Counted from the stretch's first letter, positions 1 through 8,902 are shown. The stretch is 64,000 nt of DNA from Haloactinomyces albus (GCF_031458135.1 NZ_JAVDXW010000001.1:3348001-3412000); one strand, 5' to 3'. Notes: generated by a model from the letters alone, not told the origin. Made by a program: numbers and translations.

Positions 1-805
1 GCAGGCCGTCGCACAGGGCCCGCTGGGCGGTGTCGGTAACGCGGGCCTCGATGTCCAGGCTCTCCTGCAGGGCCCGCCGGGACGCCTCGGTGTCCAGTTC
101 GACGCCGTAGGACACTCCGTCCGCACCGCGGTACGGGTGGCCCAGGTACAGGTGCTGCGGGCGGACCTCGTCGCGCAGGTACCGCAGGCTCGAGCGGTAG
201 GCGGCCGGATCCTCGTAGCCGGGGAAGCCGTTGGCGGCCCCGTGGATCTGCACGGCGTCGCCGACGAACACGGAGTTCTGTCCGTCCACGACGTAGGCGA
301 CGGATCCGGCGGTGTGACCGGGGATGTAGTGCACGGAGACGGAGACGTCCCCGCCGAGGGAGAGGGTCTCGCCGCCCTGCAGCAGCACGCTCGGCTCCAT
401 CTCGCCCGAGATGGCCTTGTCGGCCATTCTCGTCTGCTCCTCCTCGCCGTTCGGATCGTGCAGGTACTGCCTGCGCGCGTCGACGTACTTGTCCACGTGC
501 GCGCGCCGCGAGCGCAGCAGGTGCGCGTCGGCCTCGTGGATGACGACCTGCGCGCGCCGACCGGTGAGCTCCCACAGGGCGTGCGCGCCGCCCAGATGGT
601 CGATGTGGCCGTGGGTCAGCAGGATCCAGCGCACCTCCTCGATGCTGCGGCCGAGGTTCTCGAGGGCGGGGACCATGCCGTCGACAGGCGATGAGGCGAT
701 CCCGGTGTCGACGATGGCCGGTTCGGGTGCATCGATGAAGAAGCTGTAGAGGCCGAAACGTCCCCACGGCGACACCAGGGGGTGGATGTTGACGTCGTGC
801 GTCAT
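1..805 (-). CDS. metallo-beta-lactamase-fold hydrolase (partial, runs off the left edge)
   Basis: Begins with ATG at 805, preceded by an AGGAGAG ribosome site, and reads without a stop to base 1, so the C-terminus is outside the window. The metal-binding signature T-H-G-H-I-D-H-L-G-G lies about 65 residues in, followed by G-H-T-A-G-S near residue 155 and F-V-G-D about 20 residues later, the standard order for MBL-fold glyoxalase II-like hydrolases that hold two zinc ions. Substrate cannot be read from sequence. It is divergent from the CocE-type hydrolase at 1014 and shares its 208-bp promoter region, so the two may be co-regulated parts of a catabolic cluster. Confidence 0.85.
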   Translation of the reverse strand, partial: MTHDVNIHPLVSPWGRFGLYSFFIDAPEPAIVDTGIASSPVDGMVPALENLGRSIEEVRWILLTHGHIDHLGGAHALWELTGRRAQVVIHEADAHLLRSRRAHVDKYVDARRQYLHDPNGEEEQTRMADKAISGEMEPSVLLQGGETLSLGGDVSVSVHYIPGHTAGSVAYVVDGQNSVFVGDAVQIHGAANGFPGYEDPAAYRSSLRYLRDEVRPQHLYLGHPYRGADGVSYGVELDTEASRRALQESLDIEARVTDTAQRALCDGL

Positions 806-917
806 CGCTGTCTCTCCTTCGCTCGCCGGAGGCGGTTCCCGGTCTTCGATGACCGTCGGCTACGCCGTCGATCGTGGCAGCGCCGCGCGTGGACCGCGTC
901 GACGATGTGGCCTTATC

Positions 918-939
918 TACATTAATATAATAATATGTA
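918..939. promoter_or_regulatory. AT-rich inverted repeat TACAT-N12-ATGTA, candidate operator
   Basis: In the divergent MBL/CocE promoter, bases 912-942 are almost pure A/T in a very GC-rich setting. Within them TACAT (918-922) and ATGTA (935-939) form an inverted repeat with a 12-base A/T spacer. Size and symmetry suit a GntR- or TetR-type dimeric repressor, but no such regulator is encoded beside it; the nearest regulator is LysR at 4258. It may instead be, or overlap, the -10 regions of the two divergent promoters. Confidence 0.4.
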
Positions 940-1013
940 TAAGTCACGCTCTGGAGAGCATGTCCGCCAGCGGTACACCTGGTACTCGAACGTTGCAGAG
1001 GAGCTGCACACTC

Positions 1014-2744
1014 ATGGCTGATTTCACGACGTGGGATGCCGGTGGGGAGACGATCAACATCCGCAAGGACCTCCGGGTCCCGATGCGGGACGGGGTCGAG
1101 CTCGCCGCGGACGCCTACCACGGCGCCGAGGACAAGCCGCGGCCTGCACTGGTGGCCCTGAGTCCCTACGGCAAGGAGTTGCAGGCCTTCGCCCTCACCA
1201 TGCCTCCCCAGCGGCGCCCCAGCCCACTGTGGGACGGCTGCATCGAGGCCGGTGACATCGCACGCGTCGTCCAGGAGGACTACGTCCACGTCATCGGTGA
1301 TCTGCGCGGCTCCGGTGGTTCGGGCGGCGAGATGATCGGCAACTACAACGCCGGCGGCGTGTCCCTGGGTCAGGACGCGTACGACTTCATCGAGTGGGTC
1401 GCCGAGCAGTCGTGGTGCGACGGCAACGTCGGCATGATCGGCATCTCCTACTTCGGGTCCATGCAGGTGCTGGCCGCTGCCGAGCGCCCGCCGCACCTGA
1501 AGGCCATCTTCGTCAGCGGTGGCCACTTCGACTTCTACGAGACCACCTACCACGGCGGCATCATGTGGTTCATGCCGCGCGCTGCGCGTGAGGGGCGCGG
1601 TGGTGACTCCGGTATCGCGCACACCAACGTCAAGTCCCGCATGCAGGAGATGTACTCCCGGGAGGAGCTGCAGAAGCTGGTCGAGGCGCGGCTGGAGGAC
1701 CCGGACGTGGCCGCCTGGCCGAACCTGGTGCACGTGCTGCGCTACCCCACCAACCGCGAGTTCTGGTTCGACATCGTGCTGAACCACCTGGACGGCGAGT
1801 GGTACGAGGAGCGCAACCCCATCACGCTGGCCCCGAACATCGACATCCCGGTCTACCTGCAGATCGACCAGGGCCGTGGTTGGACCGTGGACGGCACCAT
1901 CGAGTTGTTCAACGTGCTGAAGGGCCCCAAGAGGCTGGACATCGGACCGTACCCGCCGATGCAGTCGCGCCCCTTCGTCGAGGAGCACGACACGATGTTC
2001 CGGTGGTACGACTACTGGCTCAAGGGCATCGACAACGGCGTGCTGGACGAGCCGGAGGTCACCGTCTCCGTGGAGGGCTCGCGCGAGCGGGTGACCGGCA
2101 GCCAGTGGCCGCCGAAGGAGGTGGAGTACCGGTCGTTGTACCTGCGTCCGCGCCGCAAGCTGTCTCCCGAGCCCGAGCTGATGGGTGCGGAGTACGCCGC
2201 CCCGGACGGCTTCTACCAGGTGCCGCTGACGGTGACCGACAAGGTGGAGATCCTGAGCTGGAGCACCGAGCCGTTCGAGGAGAACACGGAGCTGATCGGC
2301 ACCGGTGCCGCGCACCTCTTCGCGGAGATCGACCAGGATGACACGAACTTCATCCTGCGCCTGTGGGACACCGCCCCGGACGGCAACCGGCAGCTGATCA
2401 CCACCGGCTACCTCAAGGCCTCGCACCGCGAGCTCGACGAGCGCACCACCGAGGGCAACCCGTACCACCCGCACACGCGTACCGTGCCGGTGGAGCCGGG
2501 GACGATCGAGGAGTACGTGCTGCGCCTCTACCCGTTCGCGAACACGTTCAAGCCGGGGCACCGCCTCACGGTGGAGCTCTCCAACGACGAGCCGCTGGCC
2601 GACGCGCACAACGCGCTGCTGCCGCCGGACGCCTTCCACCTGCCGGTGGGTCGCCCCGTCACGCACAAGATCTACCGCGACGCCGCCCACCCCTCCCGGC
2701 TCGTGCTGCCGTTCACCACACGCAACGCGGCGGAGAAGAAGTAG
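1014..2744 (+). CDS. CocE/NonD family serine hydrolase (X-Pro dipeptidyl-peptidase fold)
   Basis: 576 residues from ATG 1014, which has AGAGGAG 10 bases upstream; the reading frame stays open further upstream without a ribosome site. The nucleophile elbow G-I-S-Y-F-G puts the catalytic serine at residue 145. The N-terminal alpha/beta-hydrolase domain contains the typical I-G-D-L-R-G-S-G-G-S turn (about 94-103), and the C-terminal third is the jelly-roll lid of the CocE/NonD family. Family members cleave esters and amides such as cocaine, cephalosporin side chains or acyl-amino acids. With a P450 system next door, a role in ester cleavage of an aromatic or plant-type substrate is an inference. 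Confidence 0.85.
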   Translation: MADFTTWDAGGETINIRKDLRVPMRDGVELAADAYHGAEDKPRPALVALSPYGKELQAFALTMPPQRRPSPLWDGCIEAGDIARVVQEDYVHVIGDLRGSGGSGGEMIGNYNAGGVSLGQDAYDFIEWVAEQSWCDGNVGMIGISYFGSMQVLAAAERPPHLKAIFVSGGHFDFYETTYHGGIMWFMPRAAREGRGGDSGIAHTNVKSRMQEMYSREELQKLVEARLEDPDVAAWPNLVHVLRYPTNREFWFDIVLNHLDGEWYEERNPITLAPNIDIPVYLQIDQGRGWTVDGTIELFNVLKGPKRLDIGPYPPMQSRPFVEEHDTMFRWYDYWLKGIDNGVLDEPEVTVSVEGSRERVTGSQWPPKEVEYRSLYLRPRRKLSPEPELMGAEYAAPDGFYQVPLTVTDKVEILSWSTEPFEENTELIGTGAAHLFAEIDQDDTNFILRLWDTAPDGNRQLITTGYLKASHRELDERTTEGNPYHPHTRTVPVEPGTIEEYVLRLYPFANTFKPGHRLTVELSNDEPLADAHNALLPPDAFHLPVGRPVTHKIYRDAAHPSRLVLPFTTRNAAEKK

Positions 2745-2789
2745 CCGAACCGGAGGGTCGATCCGACCTCGACGCTTCGCACGCTCCGA

Positions 2790-3968
2790 TCAGGCGGCCT
2801 CCAGCTCGACCACCGGCAGCTTGTCGAGACTGCGGGTCGAGTTGTTGAGGCGGCGTTGCGGGGTGCCGACGGTGAGTCGGCGTACCCGCCGGGCCAGCGC
2901 GCCGATCACGGCGGACGCTTCGAGCCTGGCGAGGCCCTGGCCTGCGCAGCTGTGCGGGCCGTAGCCGAAGGACAGGTGGTCGACGGGATTCCGCCGCACC
3001 CGGAAGGTGTCCGGGTCCTCGTAATGGCGCGGGTCGCGATTCCCGGACCCGAACAGCACCGCGATTTGCGAGCCTGCGGGGATCATCGTCCCGTCGAGCT
3101 CGTAATCCTCCTTGACGCGCCGCCCGAAGGCGTGGATAGGGGCCTCGTAGCGCAGCACCTCGTTGAACGCGGACGGAATCAACGAGGGGTCGTCGCGGAC
3201 GAGGTCGAACTGGTCCGGGTGCGCCGCGAACATCGCGATGGCGTTGCTGATCGCCGCGATGGTCGAGTCCATGCCCGCCGCGACGAGCTGGTGGACCATC
3301 ATCCCGCAGTTCTCGTGCGGGATCTCCCCGCGTTCCCCAGCGGCGAAGATCGCGTGCCCCATGCTGCCCTCGACCAGGTCCTTGGCCTGGACGTTGTGCG
3401 CCCACTCGAACAGCTCGCCGGCCAGCGGGAAGCCGTCGATCGCTCGTTCGTTCATCGGGCCCAGCAGGTTGAACGCCGCCTCGCCCCAGCTGAGGATGTT
3501 GTCCCGTACGGCCCCCTGCACGCCGATGAGGTCCACCACGACCGCCAGCGGCAGCGCTCGGGCGAGGTCGTCGACCGCATCGAACGTCTCTCGCCGGACC
3601 AGATCCGCCACCATGTCGTCGGCCTTGGCCTCGATGTCGCCCTTGAGCCTGCGCAGCGCGCGGGGCGACAGGTTGTCGGAGATGACGGCGCGCAGCTGCT
3701 GGTGGTCCGGCGGGTCGGTCGCGAGGGAGGTCCCGACGAGGATCTCGTTCATCCGGTCGTTGAAGGCAACCGCGTTCGACGAGAAGACCGACCAGTTACC
3801 CATCGCCTCGCGGATCGGTTGGTACCGCGTGATCGCCCAGACGCCGGTCTTCTCCAGCCGGACCACGGACGCCTGTTCGCGCAGCTCGGCGAAGACGGGA
3901 TACGGGTCGGTCAGGACTTCGTCGGAGAAAATGTCCACACCGGACGAAGATTGTGCTGTCACGGTCAT
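2790..3968 (-). CDS. cytochrome P450 monooxygenase
   Basis: 392 residues, usual length for soluble bacterial class I P450s. Visible: I-helix oxygen-activation motif A-G-M-D-S-T (231-236, second Thr replaced by Ser), ExxR pair E270/R273, heme loop F-G-Y-G-P-H-S-C-A-G with heme ligand Cys341. The N-terminal part (D-P-Y-P at 21-24, G-V-W-A-I-T-R-Y near 42-49, A-T-D-P-P-D-H at 83-89) resembles CYP199-like aromatic acid O-demethylases, which makes an aromatic substrate plausible but unproven. Electrons probably come from the ferredoxin (5321) and reductase (5530). It converges on the hydrolase at 2744 with only 45 bases between stops, and is divergent from the LysR gene. Confidence 0.93.
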   Translation of the reverse strand: MTVTAQSSSGVDIFSDEVLTDPYPVFAELREQASVVRLEKTGVWAITRYQPIREAMGNWSVFSSNAVAFNDRMNEILVGTSLATDPPDHQQLRAVISDNLSPRALRRLKGDIEAKADDMVADLVRRETFDAVDDLARALPLAVVVDLIGVQGAVRDNILSWGEAAFNLLGPMNERAIDGFPLAGELFEWAHNVQAKDLVEGSMGHAIFAAGERGEIPHENCGMMVHQLVAAGMDSTIAAISNAIAMFAAHPDQFDLVRDDPSLIPSAFNEVLRYEAPIHAFGRRVKEDYELDGTMIPAGSQIAVLFGSGNRDPRHYEDPDTFRVRRNPVDHLSFGYGPHSCAGQGLARLEASAVIGALARRVRRLTVGTPQRRLNNSTRSLDKLPVVELEAA

Positions 3969-4257
3969 GGAGGCACCTCACACCATGTTCGGATAATTGG
4001 GGGACATCAGCGCTGTTCGGCGATGCCCTCGACGGCGAGCGGAACGGCGGTCCAAGCTGCGCACCACCGGGTTATAGCGCCGGATCACCTCACCGGTCGG
4101 TTCGAAGCGCCGCACTCGCGGAGTCAGGGCTGGTGCCGAACAATGTCGCTGACTACCGCCTTCGGCGGTGTGCCTCCTCAGTGTCGGCTACATCCGAGCA
4201 TCGAGGAAGACGAAACTTCTGAGGCCGCGCATAGGCGTTGGTTATACTTCAGCGGCT

Positions 4258-5175
4258 ATGAACCCCGACACCGTGGACCTCAACCTGCTCAGGGCGTTGC
4301 GCGCGTTGTTGGAGGAACGCACTGTTACCGGGGCGGCCGAACGCATGGGGGTCAGCCAGCCGAGCATGTCGGCGTCGCTCGCCCGCCTGCGCCGTCACTT
4401 CGACGACGATCTCCTCGTCCGATCCGGGCGGCAGCACCGCCTCACACCGTTGGCTCGCCGCCTGCAACAGCGCACGCAAACAGCGGTCCGGGCTGCGGAT
4501 CGCGTTTTCGAGTCACAGCCCGACTTCGACCCTGCCGGTTCCAAGCGGCAATTCCACATCATCGCCAGCGACTACGACACCTCCATGATCGCCCGGCGCC
4601 TGACCGGCCTTCTCGCGAAGGAGGCGCCGCGCACGCGGCTGGCCATCACGACGGTCACGACTCGTCACGTGGAGGGCTGCCCCGAGACATTGCTCGACTG
4701 CGACCTGTTGATGCTCCCGCACGGCATGATCACCGATGCGGCTCATCAAGACCTGTTCCGGGACGAGTGGCAGTGCATCGTCGCCGCGGACAATCCCGTC
4801 CTGGATGACCGGGTGACCGTCGAGCAACTGGAATCCTTCCCATGGGTCGCCGCGTACGAGACGGCCACCTCCTGGACGACGGTCGCGCGTGCGCTACGAA
4901 CCCTGGGCATCGACTTGCACGTCCAGGTCACGATGCAGAGTTTCCTGGCCATTCCCGAGATGGTCGCAGGCACCGACCGGATCGCCGTCCTGCCACGACG
5001 GCTGGTGGAGCGGTTCCCGGCGGACGCCGGCGTCCGGGCACTGCCGTGCCCGGTCGACGCCGGGCCGCTCGTGGAAGCGATGTGGTGGCACCCCTTCTAC
5101 GACGACGACCCCGAGCACGAGTTCCTCCGCGATGTGGTCCTGCGAGCGACGGCACCGCTTCGAGAGCCCGAGTGA
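4258..5175 (+). CDS. LysR family transcriptional regulator
   Basis: 305 residues. N-terminal winged HTH: L-N-L-L-R-A-L-R-A-L-L-E-E-R-T-V-T-G-A-A at 8-27, then S-Q-P-S-M-S recognition helix, typical of the NodD/LinR-like branch; the remainder is the periplasmic-binding-like effector domain. ATG 4258 has no ribosome site but a TATACT box (4243-4248) close by, so a very short or absent leader is likely. The 289-bp gap to the divergent P450 start (3968) is where LysR regulators normally bind; a small hairpin (4157-4171, accgc/gcggt arms) lies in it. Likely activates the P450 and the ferredoxin/reductase pair downstream. Confidence 0.9.
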   Translation: MNPDTVDLNLLRALRALLEERTVTGAAERMGVSQPSMSASLARLRRHFDDDLLVRSGRQHRLTPLARRLQQRTQTAVRAADRVFESQPDFDPAGSKRQFHIIASDYDTSMIARRLTGLLAKEAPRTRLAITTVTTRHVEGCPETLLDCDLLMLPHGMITDAAHQDLFRDEWQCIVAADNPVLDDRVTVEQLESFPWVAAYETATSWTTVARALRTLGIDLHVQVTMQSFLAIPEMVAGTDRIAVLPRRLVERFPADAGVRALPCPVDAGPLVEAMWWHPFYDDDPEHEFLRDVVLRATAPLREPE

Positions 5176-5320
5176 CTATAGACATGACCTATGTTCCGGA
5201 TCGGAATATCGGTCTTCCTGGGTTCATGGGCGGCTTGGGATCGTGACGCAAGGCCCTTTTCGAGGCAGTACCGCTGTTCTTCTCGGGCCATCGTCATCGT
5301 CTGAGTCTGCGAGGTGTGTC

Positions 5321-5533
5321 ATGAGCCGTATTGAATTCGACGGAGACCGTTGTGAGGGCCACGGTCTGTGCGAACAGACCGCCCCGGAGGTCTACCGGCT
5401 CGACGACGACGCGGAGCTGGAGCTGCTCGTGGATGAGGTCCCGCCGGAGTTGCACGCCAAAGCGGAGGCGGGTGCGCGCGTGTGCCCCGTAGCCGCTCTT
5501 CGCGTGGTGTCCGAGTCCGAGGGGGCCCAGTGA
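5321..5533 (+). CDS. 3Fe-4S ferredoxin (P450 redox partner type)
   Basis: 70 residues. Cluster ligands: Cys11 and Cys17 in C-E-G-H-G-L-C, and a third Cys in the V-C-P-V-A-A-L motif near the C-terminus, the 3Fe-4S pattern of actinobacterial ferredoxins that pass electrons to P450s. The His in the first loop is common in these proteins. The stop overlaps the reductase start as GTGA, so translation is coupled. A 145-bp gap separates it from the LysR gene. Confidence 0.92.
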   Translation: MSRIEFDGDRCEGHGLCEQTAPEVYRLDDDAELELLVDEVPPELHAKAEAGARVCPVAALRVVSESEGAQ

Positions 5534-6690
5534 GCGCGTTCCCATTGCGACAAGTGGTGATCGCCGGTGGCTCGATCGCCGCGGTCACCGCCGCCCAGAA
5601 CTTGCGCGCGCAGGGCTTCGAGGGCGACATCACCCTCCTGTCCGAGGAGATCCACGCTCCGTACTCTCGGGTGCCCCTGTCCAAGGGCGTCCTGTCCGGT
5701 AAGGAGACGCCGGACTTGGCCGCCCTACCGGCACTCGGTGAAGACATCACCGTCCGCCCGGGCGCTCGCGCCGCGCACCTGCGGCCCGAAGACCGGCGGG
5801 TGATCCTCGCCGACGGCGAGGAGGTGCCCTACGACGGGCTGGCCATCGCCACCGGCGCCCACGCCCGCAGGCTCGCCATACCCGGCCGGACCGGCGAACA
5901 CGTCGTCCGCACCCTCGATGACGCCACCGCGCTGGGAGACCGGATCGGTGCTGCGGATTCCGTGCTCGTGGTCGGTGGCGGGTTCCTCGGCATGGAGGTC
6001 GCCTCCACCTGTGCCGAACTCGGACTGACGGTCACCGTCGTCGACCGCGACCCACCTCTGCGCCGGCTGCTCGGCGCGTGGCTGGCGGATCTGGTCGTCG
6101 ACGCCGCGCGCGACCGTGGCGTGCGGTTCGTCCAAGCCCCCAACGGTGTCGGGCTGGTCGGCCATCCCGAGATCACCGGGGTCGACTGCGGCGACCGGCA
6201 ACTGAACGCCGACGTCGTCGTCTCCGCAGTCGGCGACCTCCCCAACACCGAATGGCTGGCCGACAGCGGCTTACCCCTCGACGGCGGCCTCGTCGTCGAC
6301 CCGCGCTGCCGCGTCACGCCGCACATCGTTGCCGCCGGCGACGTCACCGTCACCCGTAGGAACGGTGCGGGGGCCCGGCGCTCCCCGCACTGGACCAGCG
6401 CCGTCCTCCAGGGCCAGGCCGCCGCTCGCACGCTCCTGCACGGCGAAACTGCCCCCGTGCCACCACCGGACCCCTACTACTGGACCGAACAGTTCGGTCT
6501 CGATATCAAAATCAGCGGCGAGATCCCTGCGGGCACTGTGCCGACAGTCCTGGCCGGCGATCCCCGGCAGCGGTCGACGCTCCTTCAGTGGCACCACCAA
6601 GGCCGACCTGTGGCTGCGGTTTCGGTCAACCACCGCATTCCGATCGTCAAGCTGAAGAAGCTCGGCGCCCACGCGCCCGCCACCACCTGA
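5530..6690 (+). CDS. FAD-dependent ferredoxin reductase
   Basis: 386 residues from GTG 5530, which overlaps the ferredoxin stop; the frame extends upstream but only through the ferredoxin. FAD-binding G-G-S-I-A-A near residue 12, NAD(P)H Rossmann motif V-V-G-G-G-F-L-G-M-E about residue 146, and a second FAD contact A-A-G-D-V-T near 272; this is the putidaredoxin/rhodocoxin-reductase family. It should move electrons from NAD(P)H through the ferredoxin to the P450 at 2790, giving a complete three-component oxygenase. Confidence 0.92.
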   Translation: MSAFPLRQVVIAGGSIAAVTAAQNLRAQGFEGDITLLSEEIHAPYSRVPLSKGVLSGKETPDLAALPALGEDITVRPGARAAHLRPEDRRVILADGEEVPYDGLAIATGAHARRLAIPGRTGEHVVRTLDDATALGDRIGAADSVLVVGGGFLGMEVASTCAELGLTVTVVDRDPPLRRLLGAWLADLVVDAARDRGVRFVQAPNGVGLVGHPEITGVDCGDRQLNADVVVSAVGDLPNTEWLADSGLPLDGGLVVDPRCRVTPHIVAAGDVTVTRRNGAGARRSPHWTSAVLQGQAAARTLLHGETAPVPPPDPYYWTEQFGLDIKISGEIPAGTVPTVLAGDPRQRSTLLQWHHQGRPVAAVSVNHRIPIVKLKKLGAHAPATT

Positions 6691-6872
6691 ACCGACCACT
6701 GCCGGCCGCGCGCAAGGACGCCCGGACCTGGGGACATTCGCCGCCTGTACGCCCCTCGGAACGGGTCGCTGAACGGACTTGCCCGAGCCAACCCGAGCCA
6801 AGGAGTGTCGAGGTACTGCTCTGATCTTCGCGTGTGGGGTGGTGATTCGACAGGCTGAAGCGGCTGCTTCGG

Positions 6873-7756
6873 CTAGATCGACACTCCCGACCACTGGTGC
6901 GGGCCGTGCGGCTCGTCGATCCACAGCCACTGGTGGTGGGGTGTGATGGTCAGCCCGAGCCGTGGCCAGTCGGGACGGTCATGGTCGAGCCAGGCTTGGT
7001 GGGCGTGCTCGACCGGATCCCAGAGCGAGGTCGGCCCGGTTTCGGTGACCCGGTGGCGGCCGTCGATAGGTGCGAGATCGATCGTGGCCGTCGATCCGTC
7101 CGGTGTGGACATGGTGGCTGCGGTGGGTTGCCGGGTTTGCGGGTCCAGTTGCATCCCGACTGCCACGTCTGTGGGGAGCCCGTGGAACCGGGCGAGCAGC
7201 CATACGACGCGGTGATCCCACCAGGGGCTCGGTGGTGCTGCGGTGGTGCGTGTTCGTGGCCGGTCGTCTTGTGGCGCTGTGATGGCCGCTGGTGGTGTGT
7301 CGCCGTGGTGGCGCATGGTCATGAATGCCGCCCACCGGTCGAGGAAACGCCCTTCGAGCCGATCGGGATAGCGGTGGAGGAGTGCGAGGTTTCCCGCGTG
7401 TGTGGTGGGTTTGACGTCGACCAGAATCGTGCCGCCGATGGTGAGCTGCTCGGTCCATGCCCAGGGCACGCGGGGTACCGAGCAGGTCGCGATGATCCGG
7501 TCGTACGGGGCCTGTTCGGGCAGTCCGTCCGCTTCGTCCCGTGTTACCAGAGTGGGGTGGTACCCGACATCGGCGAGGCGAGCGCGGTGTGCCCGTCGTG
7601 CACGTCGAGTGTTTCGAGCATGCGCACGATCAGATCGGGCTTGGTGCTGCTCGATGTGGCCTCGTGGTGGGTGCCGCGGTCGGCGAACCGGGTGATGATG
7701 AAGTCCAGCGCGCCGTAGTTCAATCCGAATGCGGACATGAGCGCACGAATGCTGCT
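6873..7756 (-). pseudogene. fused remnant: ATP-grasp ligase scrap plus SAM methyltransferase of the graspetide-maturase type
   Basis: Reading leftward from about 7756, a frame gives R-A-L-M-S-A-F-G-L-N-Y-G-A-L-D-F-I-I-T, which looks like the metal/ATP-binding strand of RimK-like ATP-grasp peptide ligases. Fused to it is S-S-S-T-K-P-D-L-I-V-R-M-L-E-T-L-D-V-H-D-G-H-T, the segment that precedes motif I in protein-isoaspartate-type methyltransferases. The V-L-E-I-G-T-G-T-G loop expected next is absent. Sequence resumes in another frame around 7595 with R-L-A-D-V-G-Y-H-P-T-L-V-T and runs to the stop at 6873. So roughly 100 bases including the SAM loop are deleted and the frame is shifted; the enzyme cannot bind SAM. 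It follows the 112-aa gene at 7783 after 26 bases and was probably the last gene of that operon. Confidence 0.65.
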
Positions 7757-7782
7757 TGGTGGGGATGGATTTTTCCTGTGCG

Positions 7783-8121
7783 TTATCCCTCGTGTGGCGT
7801 TGCGTCGAGGAGGGTGGCGGCGAGTGCTGCCACGAGTGACGGATGTCGTTTCGTCGGCACGGTCGCGTCGGTGTCCGGGTCGGTGGTCGGCCACGGGATC
7901 GGGTCCGGGTGTCGCAGTCGATGTGGTTCGACGTAGCCGACCGTGTGCGCACACGCCGGACATATGTCGCGTGTCTCGTCGACCGGAGGCGCGTGTCCGA
8001 TCCTGCGATGCACCGGGCCGCGTACTCGGTGTCCACATGCGGCGATCGGCGCTGGTGTCGAGATTGCCACTGCATGCCACCGAGATTCGTGCACACCGGT
8101 CAGCCAGGCGTGTTTGTTCAC
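7783..8121 (-). CDS. small Cys-motif protein, unknown function
   Basis: 112 residues from GTG 8121, chosen because it overlaps the previous stop as GTGA; a longer frame to 8211 has no ribosome site. Features: W-H-A-V-A-I-S-T-P-A-P-I-A-A-C-G-H near residue 16, then D-I-C-P-A-C about 30 residues later: a Cys-His / Cys-x2-Cys arrangement that could hold zinc. No enzyme motif. Small proteins of this look accompany XRE/DUF397 loci in Pseudonocardiales as far as I recall; function unknown. Confidence 0.7.
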   Translation of the reverse strand: MNKHAWLTGVHESRWHAVAISTPAPIAACGHRVRGPVHRRIGHAPPVDETRDICPACAHTVGYVEPHRLRHPDPIPWPTTDPDTDATVPTKRHPSLVAALAATLLDATPHEG

Positions 8122-8588
8122 GAGATCGCCTCGTCGGGCATTCGCGCACACCGACCACAGAGTGGCCACTGTGGACATTCTTCGAATGGTCCCCATCCGA
8201 GACAGCCGCACACGGTTTGTACGACGCTGTGCCCGTCGAGCCTGCCCGTGATCGGCCGTGCGGGCACGAGGTGGCGTACATGTTCACCGCGCAGCGCGAC
8301 CGCGTAGCGCCCCGTGGATGCGCCCGTTCCGGCGGTGGGAAGCTGCGGTGCTGATTCGGCTCCGTTATTCGGTTCCCCGGTCTCGGTGACGCGGGCCGCC
8401 AGCAGCAGGCACGCCGTACAGGGTGCGCCGGTGAACATCTCGACGACGTCGGCGTCGGTGCGGGCGAGGGAGCGCCCGCAGGCGGCGCGGAGGTATGTCG
8501 CGTCGGGTGCAATCGGCAGCGGGAAAGCGTGCACGCTGCGGCTGTGCTCGTCGGTGCCGTGCCGGTTGCGAGCGAGGATCACGGTCAT
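8118..8588 (-). CDS. Cys-rich hypothetical protein
   Basis: 156 residues from ATG 8588, which overlaps the preceding stop (ATGA). The N-terminal half has A-A-C-G-R-S-L at 35-41 and M-F-T-G-A-P-C-T-A-C-L-L at 51-62; the C-terminal half has V-C-G-C, E-E-C-P-Q-W-P-L-C-G-R-C. The six or more cysteines in CxxC-like pairs suggest a zinc-binding fold repeated twice. It was not recognised beyond this. It sits in the middle of a chain of four start/stop overlaps, so it is almost certainly translated with its neighbours. Confidence 0.7.
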   Translation of the reverse strand: MTVILARNRHGTDEHSRSVHAFPLPIAPDATYLRAACGRSLARTDADVVEMFTGAPCTACLLLAARVTETGEPNNGAESAPQLPTAGTGASTGRYAVALRGEHVRHLVPARPITGRLDGHSVVQTVCGCLGWGPFEECPQWPLCGRCARMPDEAIS

Positions 8589-8902
8589 GCGGCAGGCCCC
8601 CTCGAGCGGAGGCCGGCGGTGGACGCGGGAGACGGTACCGTGCTCGCCGCCGGTATGACTTGCCGAAGCCGTTCGGGGGCGTGCTGACGGTACGACGAGT
8701 GCTCAGCGCTGCGTGCGCACTCGGGGACCGGTCCGCCCACGCGCGACCGGAGCGCACGGGCGGCGTCGCGCGCTTGGCGCCTGCGACGCCGTGACGGCAC
8801 GGGTGAATGACTGCGCAACTCGTCGACGAGGTCGCGCACGAGCGGTACCCACACGAGCGCGGTGCAAGCCAGTACGACGATCCATAGCAGCGGATTAGAC
8901 AC
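8585..8902 (-). CDS. small single-span membrane protein
   Basis: 105 residues from GTG 8902, inside the end of the preceding small gene; a further upstream in-frame start would overlap it completely. N-terminus N-P-L-L-W-I-V-V-L-A-C-T-A-L-V-W-V-P-L-V is one transmembrane helix, followed by an Arg-rich cytoplasmic tail (P-S-R-R-R-R-R-Q-A-R). No known domain. The stop overlaps the start of the next gene (ATGA). Confidence 0.6.
   Translation of the reverse strand: MSNPLLWIVVLACTALVWVPLVRDLVDELRSHSPVPSRRRRRQARDAARALRSRVGGPVPECARSAEHSSYRQHAPERLRQVIPAASTVPSPASTAGLRSRGPAA

Noticed and set aside
2856-4808. 650-residue open frame on the plus strand
   Set aside because: It is antisense to the P450 gene and crosses into the LysR gene; composition is a frame shadow in high-GC DNA with no domain.
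6803-6890. gagtgtcga / tcgacactc inverted repeat spanning about 80 bases
   Set aside because: Arms are only 9 bp and far apart; no element or feature is consistent with it.
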